30,003 bases of DNA from JBATTK01 sp049670505. GTDB lineage: Bacteria > Bacteroidota > Bacteroidia > Flavobacteriales > Flavobacteriaceae. How positions within the stretch are numbered: the stretch's first letter is position 1; every line of letters starts with the position of its first letter. Location: positions 1-30,003 of the forward strand of contig JBATTK010000096.1 of the NCBI GenBank assembly GCA_049670505.1, given 5' to 3'. Below are positions 15,753-25,427 of this stretch, one piece after another. The notes beneath the pieces are model-generated. The model searched no databases, was not told the DNA's origin, and worked only from the letters and a program-made list of their open reading frames with translations. Made by a program: the position numbers and the translations under genes.

Positions 15753-16478
15753 TTATTTCAATAAAAGTCCCTTCCCGAATATTTTAAAGTTGAACACCTC
15801 TAAAATAAACTTGGGGGTGGATATTAAATTACGTTCTGCCAAACGTTTTGGTTCTTTTAGGAAACGTGGCAACCATTCCAGACCTAATTCTATCCAAAAC
15901 CTACTTGGTCTTTTTACGGTACCTGCATAAAAATCGAATACAGCACCTATAGAACAAATAATAAGAGGGTCCAGTTGCTCCTTATACCGATGTACCCACT
16001 TTTCCTGTTTAGGGGCGGTCATCCCAACGAACAACAGGTCTGGTCTACAGCTATTTACCCTACTGCACATCTCCAAACTGTCTTCCGCAGTAAATTGTGC
16101 TTTATATGGCGGGGAATAGGAATTGACCACGACCCGTGGAAATTCATTTGCGGACCGCTCTTTAATACAAGCCAAAGTCCGCTCCGATGCTCCAAGAAAA
16201 AAACAGGACCCTCCCGTAGCATTGAGGTACTGCATTAGGTACACAAAAACATCAAAGCCCGCAATTTTCCTGATTTTTTGTCCCTTGAGCACTTTGGCCG
16301 CCCAAACAATTCCCACTCCATCCGGAAGTAATATATCCGAATCCAACAAAGCGGTTTCAAAATCAACATCGCGTTTGGATACACAGTAACTGTGTGGGTT
16401 GATGGTATTGATAACTGTTTTTTTTCTTATAGGAAAATGTGGATAGTCATGCGTAATCGTATAGCCTAAAAGTTTCAT
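15753..16478 (-). CDS. WecG/TagA/CpsF family glycosyltransferase (GT26)
   Basis: The 241-residue protein has the length and motifs of the family: an early asparagine in NPHSY (27-31), the catalytic-aspartate motif LPDGVGIVWA (51-60), a nucleotide-binding SCFFLGASE, and the signature C-terminal GAVFDFYAGTVKRPSRFW followed by GLEWLPRFLKEPKRLAER, the membrane-associating tail. Such enzymes add ManNAcA or ManNAc-type sugars to the lipid-linked first sugar, working on the cytoplasmic face of the membrane. It overlaps the preceding GT4 gene by four bases (ATGA), so both are translated from one transcript. The exact sugar cannot be read from sequence. Confidence 0.93.
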   Translation of the reverse strand: MKLLGYTITHDYPHFPIRKKTVINTINPHSYCVSKRDVDFETALLDSDILLPDGVGIVWAAKVLKGQKIRKIAGFDVFVYLMQYLNATGGSCFFLGASERTLACIKERSANEFPRVVVNSYSPPYKAQFTAEDSLEMCSRVNSCRPDLLFVGMTAPKQEKWVHRYKEQLDPLIICSIGAVFDFYAGTVKRPSRFWIELGLEWLPRFLKEPKRLAERNLISTPKFILEVFNFKIFGKGLLLK

Positions 16479-17569
16479 TTCGTTAATTCTTTTAATATTG
16501 TAGAAAATCGTTTTTCAAATACATCCAATGTAAATTCTTCCATATAGCGTTTTCTCCCTTTTTGCCCCATGGTTAAACGCAAACAGGGATCCTCAATTAA
16601 AATCTCTAATTTTTCAGCTAAAGCAATTGGATCTTTTGGTGGCACTAAAAACCCTGTCTTGCCATTATCCACAACATCTGGTATACCACCTTCCAAAGTA
16701 GAGACCACAGGCAAGGAAAATTGCATGGCCTCCAAGTTAACAAGGCCAAATGTTTCAAAATGTGTAGGGAAAACAAAAATATCGGCCTTAGAATAGGCCA
16801 CTTCCTTTTCCATACCGTATTTTTTTCCATGATAATGGACACAGCTCCCAATACCCAAAAAATCTATTTTACGATGAAGCTGTTCTACCGTAATATCCCC
16901 TTCCGCTCCAATAAACACACATTCAAAGGGTAGTTGTTTGGCCTTTAAGAGCGAACAGCATTCCAAAAGGACAAATACACCTTTGGATTCCAATAAATTG
17001 GACAAAAACAAGAGCCTCACCGGGGAGTCCTTATGTTTGCCCTCTTGAAGCGTAATGGTAGTTGAAGCAGGTATCCCATTGGGGCAATAATGCACCTTTT
17101 CTTTGGGAACATACTTCTCTATATCCGAATAAAGATGTTTTGATAGCAAGATTACTTCTGCATTTCTAAAAACAATGTTATACAACAAATTATCTTGCCA
17201 TTTGTGCTGTCTACGTTGTACTCCTTTATTGTGAAAATGGAAGACCACTTTTTTTCCAAATACTTTTGCCAAAATAACCACGACCGCATCTTTATAAAAG
17301 CCCTTACCGGATGCCGTTAATGTAAGATAAACCAGATTTGGATCGGATTTGATGAGGCTCTTACAAGTGGTCCAAATAACATTAAAGTAGCGGGTCCATT
17401 TCCTTATTCCACCTTTGCCGACCTCACTAACGCTAATGGATGTTCCCAAATTTATATAGCTACAATGGAAAGTGTCATTTATAAGTTGACTCCCACGAAT
17501 GTATTCCCCAACAATGGCCGCACCATGTTTGGGGGGAGGATAATGGAGTATAAAAAGAATGTTCTTCAT
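16475..17569 (-). CDS. GT4 family glycosyltransferase (GT-B fold)
   Basis: The 364-residue protein begins NILFILHYPPPKHGAAIVGE, the N-terminal Rossmann strand and glycine loop of GT-B enzymes. The C-terminal domain has RLLFLSNLLESKGV and the donor-binding E-x7-E motif in FETFGLVNLEAM (E272 and E280), followed by PVVSTLEGGIPDVV. It adds a nucleotide-activated sugar to the growing lipid-linked polysaccharide repeat in the cytosol. It lies seven bases after the SGNH gene and overlaps the WecG-type gene. Sugar specificity is unknown. Confidence 0.93.
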   Translation of the reverse strand: MKNILFILHYPPPKHGAAIVGEYIRGSQLINDTFHCSYINLGTSISVSEVGKGGIRKWTRYFNVIWTTCKSLIKSDPNLVYLTLTASGKGFYKDAVVVILAKVFGKKVVFHFHNKGVQRRQHKWQDNLLYNIVFRNAEVILLSKHLYSDIEKYVPKEKVHYCPNGIPASTTITLQEGKHKDSPVRLLFLSNLLESKGVFVLLECCSLLKAKQLPFECVFIGAEGDITVEQLHRKIDFLGIGSCVHYHGKKYGMEKEVAYSKADIFVFPTHFETFGLVNLEAMQFSLPVVSTLEGGIPDVVDNGKTGFLVPPKDPIALAEKLEILIEDPCLRLTMGQKGRKRYMEEFTLDVFEKRFSTILKELTK

Positions 17570-17576
17570 TTTATGA

Positions 17577-18503
17577 CTAAGGGATTAACGTATTGATACT
17601 ATCCGGATCATTTCTGCTCCCGATATAACTTATCAATTCTTGGGTAGCGATAGCCTGACCCTCCGGGTTTAAATGAATGGCATCATAAAACAAGGTATGA
17701 TCATGTGACATGGGTCCTTGAAGGTTTAAAAATTCAACATTGTTAAATTCACCGGAAATTTCTTCAATAAATCTTAGCGTATCCCCATATTCCAATTCTT
17801 GGACTTCGGTCAAAAGATCAATAGTAGGGACATACAACAAGATGACCCGAATGTTATTTTCCGCTAAGAGTTCCAGGGTTTCCCTAAAAACCCTAATATT
17901 CTCTCTCGCATTTTTAATTTTTCTAAAATTTCCATTTGCAATATTCGTTTTCAAGCCTTCAACGTCTACCTTGCCGAACTTTAAATTTGTCCATTCACCC
18001 AGATATCCCCTAACAGAACCACTAAGAAGAAGCTCATCATAACGTGTAGTCCGAATTATTCTTTTTGCCATATAATCAATGGGAGAGCTATGGGCGTACA
18101 CATAATCTTTTACGGCCCTACTATCTAAAAAAGGATAGAACAGTTTGTATGAATTACTACTAAGACCTTTGTTGGTAAAAGTCCATGCATCTACCCCATA
18201 AATCAGGGTTTTCATTTGCTCATTGGATTCGAGCAATTGTTGGAGCATAATATAACGATCGGTTACGTTGACCCCTTCCCTAGTGTATTTTGAAACTTTA
18301 ATATCAAATTCCTCTTCTATTCTTTCTTTATCTATTCCTAGCATAAGATGTGAATGGCCCACTATGGCAATCTCAGCGTTTTCGTTCAAACCATAATACC
18401 GGTTTAGGCCGTTCAACAAAAAAAGATTTACACAAAAATCCAAAAGAAAGAAAAGGAGGACAAAAGACCCCAATTTTAAAACAAATGAATTTTTGAACAT
18501 CAT
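17577..18503 (-). CDS. SGNH-like membrane-anchored hydrolase / O-acyltransferase partner
   Basis: The frame is open to 18773, but the extra sequence lies inside the MBOAT gene; the start is the ATG at 18503 (or 18500), 38 bases after that gene, giving 308 residues. A single N-terminal membrane helix (residues 8-30) anchors a periplasmic domain. The candidate nucleophile is S51 in AIVGHSHLMLGI, and the matching D-x-x-H is DAIHLNPEG with D274 and H277, the SGNH catalytic layout. Proteins of this type (AlgJ/AlgX, DltD-like) pair with MBOAT acyltransferases to move acyl groups onto extracellular polymers. Direct adjacency to an MBOAT gene supports that role here. The family call is by motif; the exact subfamily is unsure. 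Confidence 0.82.
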   Translation of the reverse strand: MMFKNSFVLKLGSFVLLFFLLDFCVNLFLLNGLNRYYGLNENAEIAIVGHSHLMLGIDKERIEEEFDIKVSKYTREGVNVTDRYIMLQQLLESNEQMKTLIYGVDAWTFTNKGLSSNSYKLFYPFLDSRAVKDYVYAHSSPIDYMAKRIIRTTRYDELLLSGSVRGYLGEWTNLKFGKVDVEGLKTNIANGNFRKIKNARENIRVFRETLELLAENNIRVILLYVPTIDLLTEVQELEYGDTLRFIEEISGEFNNVEFLNLQGPMSHDHTLFYDAIHLNPEGQAIATQELISYIGSRNDPDSINTLIP

Positions 18504-18541
18504 ACTATTATCTCTTATTAAACAATCTTCATACAACTGAC

Positions 18542-19975
18542 CTAAAACTGAAAATAAATGAACGAATTGGAGGATAGGCCCAAAACCGATATTCCCAGCA
18601 ATAACATCAAATACCATCCTAGACGTAAAACCGGACTTACTTTTGATCTGGAAAAATACAAGGAGCTTATTCCCCGGTATTGTAAAAGCTGTACAATGAA
18701 CAATACTACTATCAAAAGGCAGGACAAAACAAATGTTACCGTAGATGCTCCTAAATAATAGTGAGGTTTCCAACTACTAAATATCCTATCGGTTATTAAA
18801 AATGCATCCGATAGGGATTCCGATCTAAAAAAAATCCAAGCATAACAGGTAAGTATGAAAACGGAAATCACTTTATATACTTTATACATATTGGTGTTTT
18901 TAATACCTACTATGTGCAGTTTTTTTAAGAGCAGGTCGCCCCAACTTTCAAAAAAGTAGTAAAAAGCATGTAGCAGGCCCCATATGATAAAAGTCCAACT
19001 GGCTCCATGCCAAAAACCGCTTACTAGAAAAACGATTAGAATATTACGTAACCACTTTGTATAACTTACCCTACTCCCCCCCAAGGGTTTGTACAAATAA
19101 TCCCCAAACCAAGAGGATAGGGAAATATGCCATCTTTTCCAGAAATCGGAAATCGACCTTGCGAAATACGGAAGGTTGAAATTCTGTATCAATTTAAAGC
19201 CCAAAATACGAGCTGTTCCAATGGCCATGTCCGAATATCCGCTGAAATCACAGTATATCTGAATGGCAAAAAAAAAGGTGGCTACCATTAAGGTAAAGCC
19301 AGAATACATTTCGGGTACTCTGTAAATATCATCTACATAAAGCGCCAAACGGTCGGCAATAACCACTTTTTTGAACAAGCCCCAAATAAATAACTTGGAA
19401 CCGGTAATAAAATAGTCCTTATTAAAACTATGTTTCTCTTTAAATTGAGCCAATAAGTTAGATGACCTTTCAATTGGTCCCGCAACAAGCTGTGGAAAAA
19501 ATGCTACAAAGGTCCCAAATCTAATAATGTTCTTTTCCACCTTGGACTTTTTATAGAAAACATCTAACGAATAACTTAACGCTTGAAAAGTAAAAAACGA
19601 GATCCCCACTGGTAAAACCAAATCCAAGTATGAAAACTTAGTATTAGTATCTACTAGTGCCAGCGTCGCATTTATGTTTTCCACAAAAAAATTCGCGTAC
19701 TTAAAATAAAGTAGGGGAATTAGCGAGCTGATCAGTGCAAAATATAACCAAGCGCGCTTTGCCCCCATTCGTTCCGCTTTTTCGATCTTAATGCCAGAAT
19801 AATAATTAATGATCGTAACTACCAGCATAATTGCCGCAAAATCCCACCGCCAATACATATAAAACACATAGGAGCTTACCAATAACAAAAGCATCCTATA
19901 CTTGTATGGCATGTTAAAGTATAAAATACCCGTTATGCTAAAAAGAAATATAAATTCCCAAGAATTAAATAACAT
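18542..19975 (-). CDS. MBOAT family O-acyltransferase (AlgI-like)
   Basis: The 477-residue polytopic membrane protein carries AlgI/DltB hallmarks: LPVGISFFTFQALSYSLDVF (121-140), FFPQLVAGPIER (159-170), YCDFSGYSDMAIG (241-253), DFWKRWHISLSSWFGDYLYK (277-296) and the catalytic histidine H323 in GFWHGASWTFI. AlgI moves acetyl groups across the inner membrane for polymer O-acetylation together with a periplasmic SGNH partner, which here is the next gene downstream. A 189-base gap with a GC-rich hairpin separates it from the preceding glycosyltransferase gene. The product is most likely an acetylated exopolysaccharide. Confidence 0.95.
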   Translation of the reverse strand: MLFNSWEFIFLFSITGILYFNMPYKYRMLLLLVSSYVFYMYWRWDFAAIMLVVTIINYYSGIKIEKAERMGAKRAWLYFALISSLIPLLYFKYANFFVENINATLALVDTNTKFSYLDLVLPVGISFFTFQALSYSLDVFYKKSKVEKNIIRFGTFVAFFPQLVAGPIERSSNLLAQFKEKHSFNKDYFITGSKLFIWGLFKKVVIADRLALYVDDIYRVPEMYSGFTLMVATFFFAIQIYCDFSGYSDMAIGTARILGFKLIQNFNLPYFARSISDFWKRWHISLSSWFGDYLYKPLGGSRVSYTKWLRNILIVFLVSGFWHGASWTFIIWGLLHAFYYFFESWGDLLLKKLHIVGIKNTNMYKVYKVISVFILTCYAWIFFRSESLSDAFLITDRIFSSWKPHYYLGASTVTFVLSCLLIVVLFIVQLLQYRGISSLYFSRSKVSPVLRLGWYLMLLLGISVLGLSSNSFIYFQF

Positions 19976-20117
19976 ATATACCTATGGTTAAACACTATCT
20001 ATCAAAACAAGGATGATTCCATTGTAACTACATCAAGCTACGCACGGACTAACCCACTAATCCCATCCGCATCAACACCCTATAACTCCCTAAAAACATA
20101 GGATACAATCAGGTTTA

Positions 20118-20157
20118 GACCGGCTGTCGGCAAACCGCGAATAAGCGGTCCGGCCCA
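20118..20157. repeat. GC-rich potential stem-loop between glycosyltransferase and MBOAT genes
   Basis: Within an AT-rich gap, a GC-rich patch includes ACCGC (20134-20138) pairing with GCGGT (20145-20149) over a six-base loop, flanked by several CCGG-containing segments that could extend or compete with the stem. It could be a transcript-processing or attenuation structure inside the operon, or the scar of a repeat. No T-run follows. Confidence 0.3.
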
Positions 20158-20164
20158 TCAAAAA

Positions 20165-21082
20165 TCATTGTTGTCCTATATTAAAATTTTTAAAGGTTCT
20201 TCTTAGCTTATCGATTGCACGATTTTTAATCGAGAATTTTATTCTAAACTCTTCTGTTATTTTTTTATTCACGACCAAGGCTTTATTAAATTCAAAACTT
20301 CTATTACATCCATCATCAAGTGGTGTATTAAATCTTATTGCGCCAACAGCATGCGTGGCATTTTCATTAATTCCAATGTGATTTATCTTCGATTTGGCGG
20401 CAAAAACCGTTTGCAGGCCGTATTTAAATTGATGATAACAGAATCTTATTGCCCAAGAATCTATTTTGCCTTTTATTTGGTTCCTAAGCATACCTGGCAT
20501 ATCACTCCCTATTTCGGAAAATTTTAAACGTCGTCTATAATCCTTTTTAAATCCGGTATAATCGGATACCTCCCAATCAATGTCCCGCCATCTATTTTTC
20601 CATGTACCCCATCCCCATGAAGATGCCCTATATCCTACATAATAATCATGTTCATAATTATTTAAACTAGGTAAATCCAACGTATATCCGGAAATTGATA
20701 TGATGTTTGGGGATTCAGCATAAAACTCCAACGCTAGGTTCATAAAATCCAAAAAGTTTGGGGAGGTAACTAGATCATCTTCCAACACAACAACTTTCCC
20801 GTATTGGTCAATAATATCTGTTACCCCATCAATAATGGAATTGGCCAAACCTTTGTTTTTTTGTGATTCCTTAATCCGTATATTTTTAAAACCCTCAATA
20901 GTTCTTAAATAACGGCGTACCTCTTTTACTTTTTCTTCTCCATGGGAATCCTTTGCACCATCGGAAAAAATAAATAATTCGCTTTCGGTAGCCAGATAAT
21001 TTCCTTGCAAGGCTTTAACCGTTGCCTGGGTTTCGTATAAACGGTTATATGTAAAAAGGGCTATTGGGGCTAATTCTTTCAT
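20165..21082 (-). CDS. GT-A family glycosyltransferase (GNT-I/GT2-like)
   Basis: The 305-residue protein opens APIALFTYNRLYETQATVKA, a typical GT-A first strand and helix, followed by LFIFSDGAKDSHGEE. The metal-binding acidic motif is VVVLEDDLVTSPNF with E101, D102 and D103, and the acceptor loop is SSWGWGTWKNRW (154-165). This arrangement resembles bacterial relatives of GlcNAc-transferase I. No membrane helix is seen; it would act in the cytosol on lipid-linked repeat units. Its start overlaps the end of the Wzy gene by four bases. Sugar and linkage are unknown. Confidence 0.9.
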   Translation of the reverse strand: MKELAPIALFTYNRLYETQATVKALQGNYLATESELFIFSDGAKDSHGEEKVKEVRRYLRTIEGFKNIRIKESQKNKGLANSIIDGVTDIIDQYGKVVVLEDDLVTSPNFLDFMNLALEFYAESPNIISISGYTLDLPSLNNYEHDYYVGYRASSWGWGTWKNRWRDIDWEVSDYTGFKKDYRRRLKFSEIGSDMPGMLRNQIKGKIDSWAIRFCYHQFKYGLQTVFAAKSKINHIGINENATHAVGAIRFNTPLDDGCNRSFEFNKALVVNKKITEEFRIKFSIKNRAIDKLRRTFKNFNIGQQ

Positions 21083-22293
21083 CTAATTGGATTATTTCTC
21101 AATTTAAGGGGTTGCCTTTTAGCAAGAACCTCGGTTCTTGCCACTATTAAATACCAAAATAAAAACGAAACCAATATGGTGGGCTGTACCAAAAAGCTTT
21201 CGAAGAGTCCACCTATGAGGATACTGATCAGGATGGTTACCAAAAAAAATCTCTTTTTTCTTCGAAGTGATCTTATAATAAACAGTATAAAACATATAAA
21301 TCCAATAATACCGCTTGCAGAAAAAATCTCCATATAGGAAGAGTGAAAATACAGGACGTCTAGCCTTTGAAAATAATAATTGGAAGCTGAGTTATTCTCT
21401 AAAATAGTATTGTTTAGACCAAAAATCCCTTCTCCAAGAAGAATGGTATTTTGTGAAAAATACTCAAAAACATAATACCAGATGGCAGTGCGACCCGTAG
21501 TTAGATCGGTGAGGCTCTCCATTAATAAAATTTCACTTGAAAAATAGAAAGCAAAAAGTATAACGGCACAGCATACAAGAAGATAAATGTACTTGAGCGT
21601 GATTTTTTTGAAATAAGGAAACAGATTAAATAGTATAAAAATGAACAAGATGAGTTGTGAATTTCTAGAATTGGATAGGATAACCAGGGCCGTATATAAA
21701 ATAAACATGACAAAGTAAATTTTTTGATCTTTTTTGATCTTGTAGCGAAACAAAGTAAGATGTGTAATTGCTCCTACACAGGCAAAAATTCCAAGCTGTA
21801 TGTAATTTTCGTAAAAAAGCCCTAATCCCGTTCTACCTTCCAAAGTATGCCACATAGTAAAAGGATATAAAATGGCAAATACGGTCCAAAAGAGCAAGTT
21901 GACATTAAGGGCATAGGATAGATACTTGAAGAAATAGTAGTTAGGCCTGCCATATTTAATCTTGAATGCCAAGGACAATAAATAAAAGAAGTAAATGAAT
22001 AATATGAATAATATGTTATTTTGTATTAGAGTGAGATCAAACCCTTTTTCCCATATCCTTACAAGGGTGAATAGCACACAAAGGCCCCAAAAAAAAAGCA
22101 ACCAATTATTCTTGGCTACAAAATCATTTAGCTGTCCGAATGATTTTTGCAAAATGACAACCCCTAGGACGGCTATAAAAAGTTTTCCGTACTTTCCTAT
22201 GATGTATATATTATGGTAATGCGTTATTGCATTCATTACCAAACAGGTAATGAATAAAAAAAGTAAAACTTTATGATTTTTATACGCGACCAT
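21079..22293 (-). CDS. O-antigen ligase/polymerase family membrane protein (Wzy-like)
   Basis: The 404-residue protein is strongly hydrophobic with about ten or more membrane helices and a larger periplasmic loop around residues 265-310 (GRTAIWYYVFEYFSQNTILL then GEGIFGLNN), the typical position and GxG-rich look of Wzy/WaaL polymerases. Family members join repeat units on the periplasmic side of the membrane. It sits between the flippase gene and a cytosolic glycosyltransferase in the polysaccharide operon, which favours polymerase over ligase. Sequence in this family is poorly conserved, so the specific activity rests on topology and context. Confidence 0.88.
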   Translation of the reverse strand: MVAYKNHKVLLFLFITCLVMNAITHYHNIYIIGKYGKLFIAVLGVVILQKSFGQLNDFVAKNNWLLFFWGLCVLFTLVRIWEKGFDLTLIQNNILFILFIYFFYLLSLAFKIKYGRPNYYFFKYLSYALNVNLLFWTVFAILYPFTMWHTLEGRTGLGLFYENYIQLGIFACVGAITHLTLFRYKIKKDQKIYFVMFILYTALVILSNSRNSQLILFIFILFNLFPYFKKITLKYIYLLVCCAVILFAFYFSSEILLMESLTDLTTGRTAIWYYVFEYFSQNTILLGEGIFGLNNTILENNSASNYYFQRLDVLYFHSSYMEIFSASGIIGFICFILFIIRSLRRKKRFFLVTILISILIGGLFESFLVQPTILVSFLFWYLIVARTEVLAKRQPLKLRNNPIR

Positions 22294-22360
22294 ATGTATA
22301 ATTAAGACCTAGTACAGGTCCTTCTACTGTTAATAGGCTTTTTAAAACCAGTATCATAAC

Positions 22361-23635
22361 CTAAGAGTTAACCAATGACTTATTCAATTTCATAATATTA
22401 CGGTATATGATAAAGTGCATAACTTGGTAAAACAGACTTTCTATAATCATGGTATAAAATGCTCCTACTACACCATATTTTTGAATAAGAATATATCCCA
22501 AGATGAGGGAAATAATGCTTCTAGGTATGAGTACCCAAAAATTTACATCCGTTCTCTTAATTGCATTTAAACAAATTTTAAAGGGTTGGAACAAAACATG
22601 TATGGCCTGGATAATAAATGGATAGACCACTAAAATTCCTAAATCGCCATATGCCTTCCCAAAAAGTAAAACGATAATAGTTTGTCCGAAAAAATATCCT
22701 ATGACAATTAAAAACAACGCCATAACACCGAAAAGAAAGGTCCAGTTTTTAACCATCACATCTATCTTTTGATAATCCAAATTCATTTTAACGAATAAGG
22801 GCAATAGATAGGAACTTAAAGCTGTCATTACGGGATTAATGATGCTCGATACACTGATCAATACCCCAAACACGGCTATATCACTTTTGGTAGTAATATA
22901 TAGTAATAGCCAGGGGTATATGCTAGTGCTTAAATGAAAGAAGAAGTTAGATCCCAATAACCACTTTCCAACTTTCCAATTTGTGTATAAATGACCTATA
23001 TAATCCTTCTTTGTTAAAATTGGTTTTTTTAAATTTTTAAACAGGTATACCAGAGTCGCTATAATATATATTGCGGAAGAGATTCCAAGAAAGAAATTTA
23101 TATCGCCATGATTCGTAAACAGAATAAATAGCAACAGCGTAATTAAGCTAAGGGAGCAACCTAGGCCATAAACCAAGTTCAGCTTGGTTTTTCGCTCACT
23201 AAGCAAGGTTTCCCTAATAAAAAAATAACTCGTGTAAGCTATGATGTATAATGAAAAAAAGAACAATTTTTCCACGTTCCAACTATCAAATATGATGTAG
23301 TATAAAAGTGGAAATACTATAATGACAAATACTGTAAATAGTATTTTAAAATGCAGGTTAAAGCGATAATACCCCTCTCTTTTGCCATTTCTAAAATCAT
23401 TTAAATTTATGGCATACGGCTTAGATATAATTGAACTTTGGAAGCCAAGAATAAACAGGCTTATCGAAAAAAGTAAAATCAAATCCGCATAATCAATTTT
23501 ATCGTATGTTCTTGCCAAAACTATTGATGTGAGCAAGGTTGTTATACTCATGAAAAACTGATCGAGTAGCACACTAAACAGTTTAGGCACTTCCGTAAAC
23601 TTCCCTTTTTTAAATGATTTGAGTTTATTTATCAC
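22361..23635 (-). CDS. Oligosaccharide flippase family protein (Wzx-like)
   Basis: The 424-residue protein has about twelve predicted membrane helices and a MATE/MOP-type beginning (FSVLLDQFFMSITTLLTSIV then LARTYDKIDYA), matching polysaccharide transporters that flip lipid-linked repeat units across the inner membrane. It lies 153 bases after the initiating transferase gene and 67 bases before the polymerase gene, a usual order for a Wzx/Wzy-dependent pathway. The call rests on hydrophobic pattern, length and context. Confidence 0.88.
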   Translation of the reverse strand: MINKLKSFKKGKFTEVPKLFSVLLDQFFMSITTLLTSIVLARTYDKIDYADLILLFSISLFILGFQSSIISKPYAINLNDFRNGKREGYYRFNLHFKILFTVFVIIVFPLLYYIIFDSWNVEKLFFFSLYIIAYTSYFFIRETLLSERKTKLNLVYGLGCSLSLITLLLFILFTNHGDINFFLGISSAIYIIATLVYLFKNLKKPILTKKDYIGHLYTNWKVGKWLLGSNFFFHLSTSIYPWLLLYITTKSDIAVFGVLISVSSIINPVMTALSSYLLPLFVKMNLDYQKIDVMVKNWTFLFGVMALFLIVIGYFFGQTIIVLLFGKAYGDLGILVVYPFIIQAIHVLFQPFKICLNAIKRTDVNFWVLIPRSIISLILGYILIQKYGVVGAFYTMIIESLFYQVMHFIIYRNIMKLNKSLVNS

Positions 23636-23788
23636 AGACTTCGTTTAGCAGAACACCATATACTATGCAGAGGACGGTTCTTTTGTTAGTAAAACAGTTT
23701 TTTTCATCATAATGAGGACAAGTTTGTACACTTACATCCAACAGAAAAAGATTTAGTACAGAGCTTTTGGTCAAACACTTGATCATAT

Positions 23789-24910
23789 TTAAGAGATATC
23801 TAATTTTAACTTCCCTTTTTCATATACTATTAAAAAGGGAACGAGGAACAGTACCGGATATAAAATAAGTATTATATATAGTTGTACATGAATATATAAA
23901 GGGCCTATTAAAAAAGTTATTGCTATAAGAAGCACATTGCATACGGCGATAAACAAGGTTGCCTGCTTATGTTGCAAACCTAGATTTAATAGGCGATGAT
24001 GTATATGATTTCTATCGGCACTGAATGGGCTACGTTTCTGCTTTAGTCGAACTATAAAAACCCTCAGGGTATCCATTACCGGATATGACAAAACTGCCAA
24101 TGCCACAATCGGTGCATTCGTAAGCCTGTAGAAAGAAAAAGTCGAAATTTCATTCATTCCTAAAAAGACTATAGCCTGATAGGCCAACAAAAATCCGATG
24201 AACATAGATCCGGAATCCCCCATAAACAATTTGTTCTTGTAAGATAGATTATACTTTAAAAAGCCAAGTAAAGCACCCAACATAATACAGGACACCAATA
24301 CCATTAGGTAATTGGCATTCATAAAAAAAAAGATACCGAATGACATGCTGGAAATAATAGCTATTGCACCGGCCAAACCATCTATGCCGTCAATAAGATT
24401 ATATGCGTTGATTATGAAAATGAAAATAAATATGGTAAGGAAAGCGGAAATGAAGTAAGGTAGCTCTCCTATACCGAAAAGACCATACAGGTTATTTATT
24501 CTAACATCGGTAAGAAAAACTACTATAACCGCGGATATAATCTGCCCACCAAGCTTTTTTTTAGGAGATAGTACTAATAAATCATCTTTTATCCCTAAAA
24601 ACAAAAGTATTATAGTGGATGCCAAAATAGACATCAATTTGATTAAATCCGGACGCAGCAGATCTACTGCAATCCCAAATAATATGATAGATAAGGAAAA
24701 CGTAATAAATAAACCTACACCACCAAGCGTCGCAGTTTTATCCGTATGCATGCTTCGATTTCCGGGCTCGTCCATTAGATTTTTTTGGTGTACCAAAAAA
24801 ATAATCGCAGGGTACGTTCTAACGGATACCATAAATGCAATTACAATGGAAAGAAAACCTAAAAAATATAGGTTTGAAAAGTAGGATACTAGGATACCTA
24901 AGTAGTTCAT
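23789..24910 (-). CDS. WecA/MraY-type undecaprenyl-phosphate sugar-1-phosphate transferase
   Basis: The 373-residue multi-pass membrane enzyme has all family hallmarks: DEPGNRSMHTDKTATLGGVG (47-66), the DD motif D109/D110, NAYNLIDGIDGLAG (168-181), KLFMGDSGSMFIGF (227-240) and the HIHH motif (302-305). It transfers a HexNAc-1-phosphate from a UDP-sugar to undecaprenyl phosphate, starting each repeat unit at the cytoplasmic side of the membrane. It is the first gene of the minus-strand polysaccharide locus and would set the reducing-end sugar. The family includes WecA and TagO-type enzymes; UDP-GlcNAc is the usual donor but is not proved here. Confidence 0.95.
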   Translation of the reverse strand: MNYLGILVSYFSNLYFLGFLSIVIAFMVSVRTYPAIIFLVHQKNLMDEPGNRSMHTDKTATLGGVGLFITFSLSIILFGIAVDLLRPDLIKLMSILASTIILLFLGIKDDLLVLSPKKKLGGQIISAVIVVFLTDVRINNLYGLFGIGELPYFISAFLTIFIFIFIINAYNLIDGIDGLAGAIAIISSMSFGIFFFMNANYLMVLVSCIMLGALLGFLKYNLSYKNKLFMGDSGSMFIGFLLAYQAIVFLGMNEISTFSFYRLTNAPIVALAVLSYPVMDTLRVFIVRLKQKRSPFSADRNHIHHRLLNLGLQHKQATLFIAVCNVLLIAITFLIGPLYIHVQLYIILILYPVLFLVPFLIVYEKGKLKLDIS

Positions 24911-25427
24911 TGCTTCGGGGGCTTAAGCACTTGGGTTATATGTAAAATTTAGCTGATCACATCATAACTTTTGTTTTTGTTTTGTAAAGCCTGGTTTAGC
25001 AATGAATGACAATTTTAATCATTTTAGGTGAAAAGTCTTTCCGTAACATTTTACCATATTGTTAAATTAACACTTAATACTTGATTAACCCTACCATAAA
25101 AATCACTTTTTTTCATTTTTTTTATTTCGATACATTCATTTTCCTTCATTTAAACGAATTTCTAATCTGTAAGTCGATTATTCTTGCATATTAAAGTTAT
25201 ATATTTTGTATAAATATTGTCCCGTTGTTCTCAGGAAATTAAGGTACAAATACACAACTACTTCCGTATCGATTGCCAGCTTGCAACGATTTGACCCTAT
25301 GGTAAATATGATATTGCCAGGTGTGAAATATTGTTGAAAATATTAAATTTTGTTTATTTTACTTTATTTCTGTAATCCCAAGTTTTAAATTCTTAAATAC
25401 TATTTTTGGGGTTGAAATTTATAGTTC
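24911..25427. other. 517-base divergent intergenic region
   Basis: The gap between the divergent initiating-transferase and phosphatase genes probably carries the promoters of both. It is AT-rich with several A and T runs. No ORF, tRNA or clear operator is seen apart from one -7 box at 25401. No TAnnTTTG box could be found on the minus strand. Confidence 0.5.
25401..25408 (+). promoter_or_regulatory. -7 promoter element of the phosphatase gene
   Basis: TATTTTTG fits the Bacteroidota -7 consensus TAnnTTTG and lies 19 bases before the ATG at 25428. No convincing -33 box is seen at the usual spacing. Confidence 0.4.

Noticed and set aside
18504..18773. N-terminal extension of the SGNH protein into the MBOAT gene
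   Set aside because: The extension overlaps the MBOAT coding sequence in another frame, and the ATG at 18503 leads straight into a normal membrane anchor.
15742..19900. Plus-strand open frames across the polysaccharide locus
   Set aside because: All lie antisense within strongly supported minus-strand genes and show no domain of their own.
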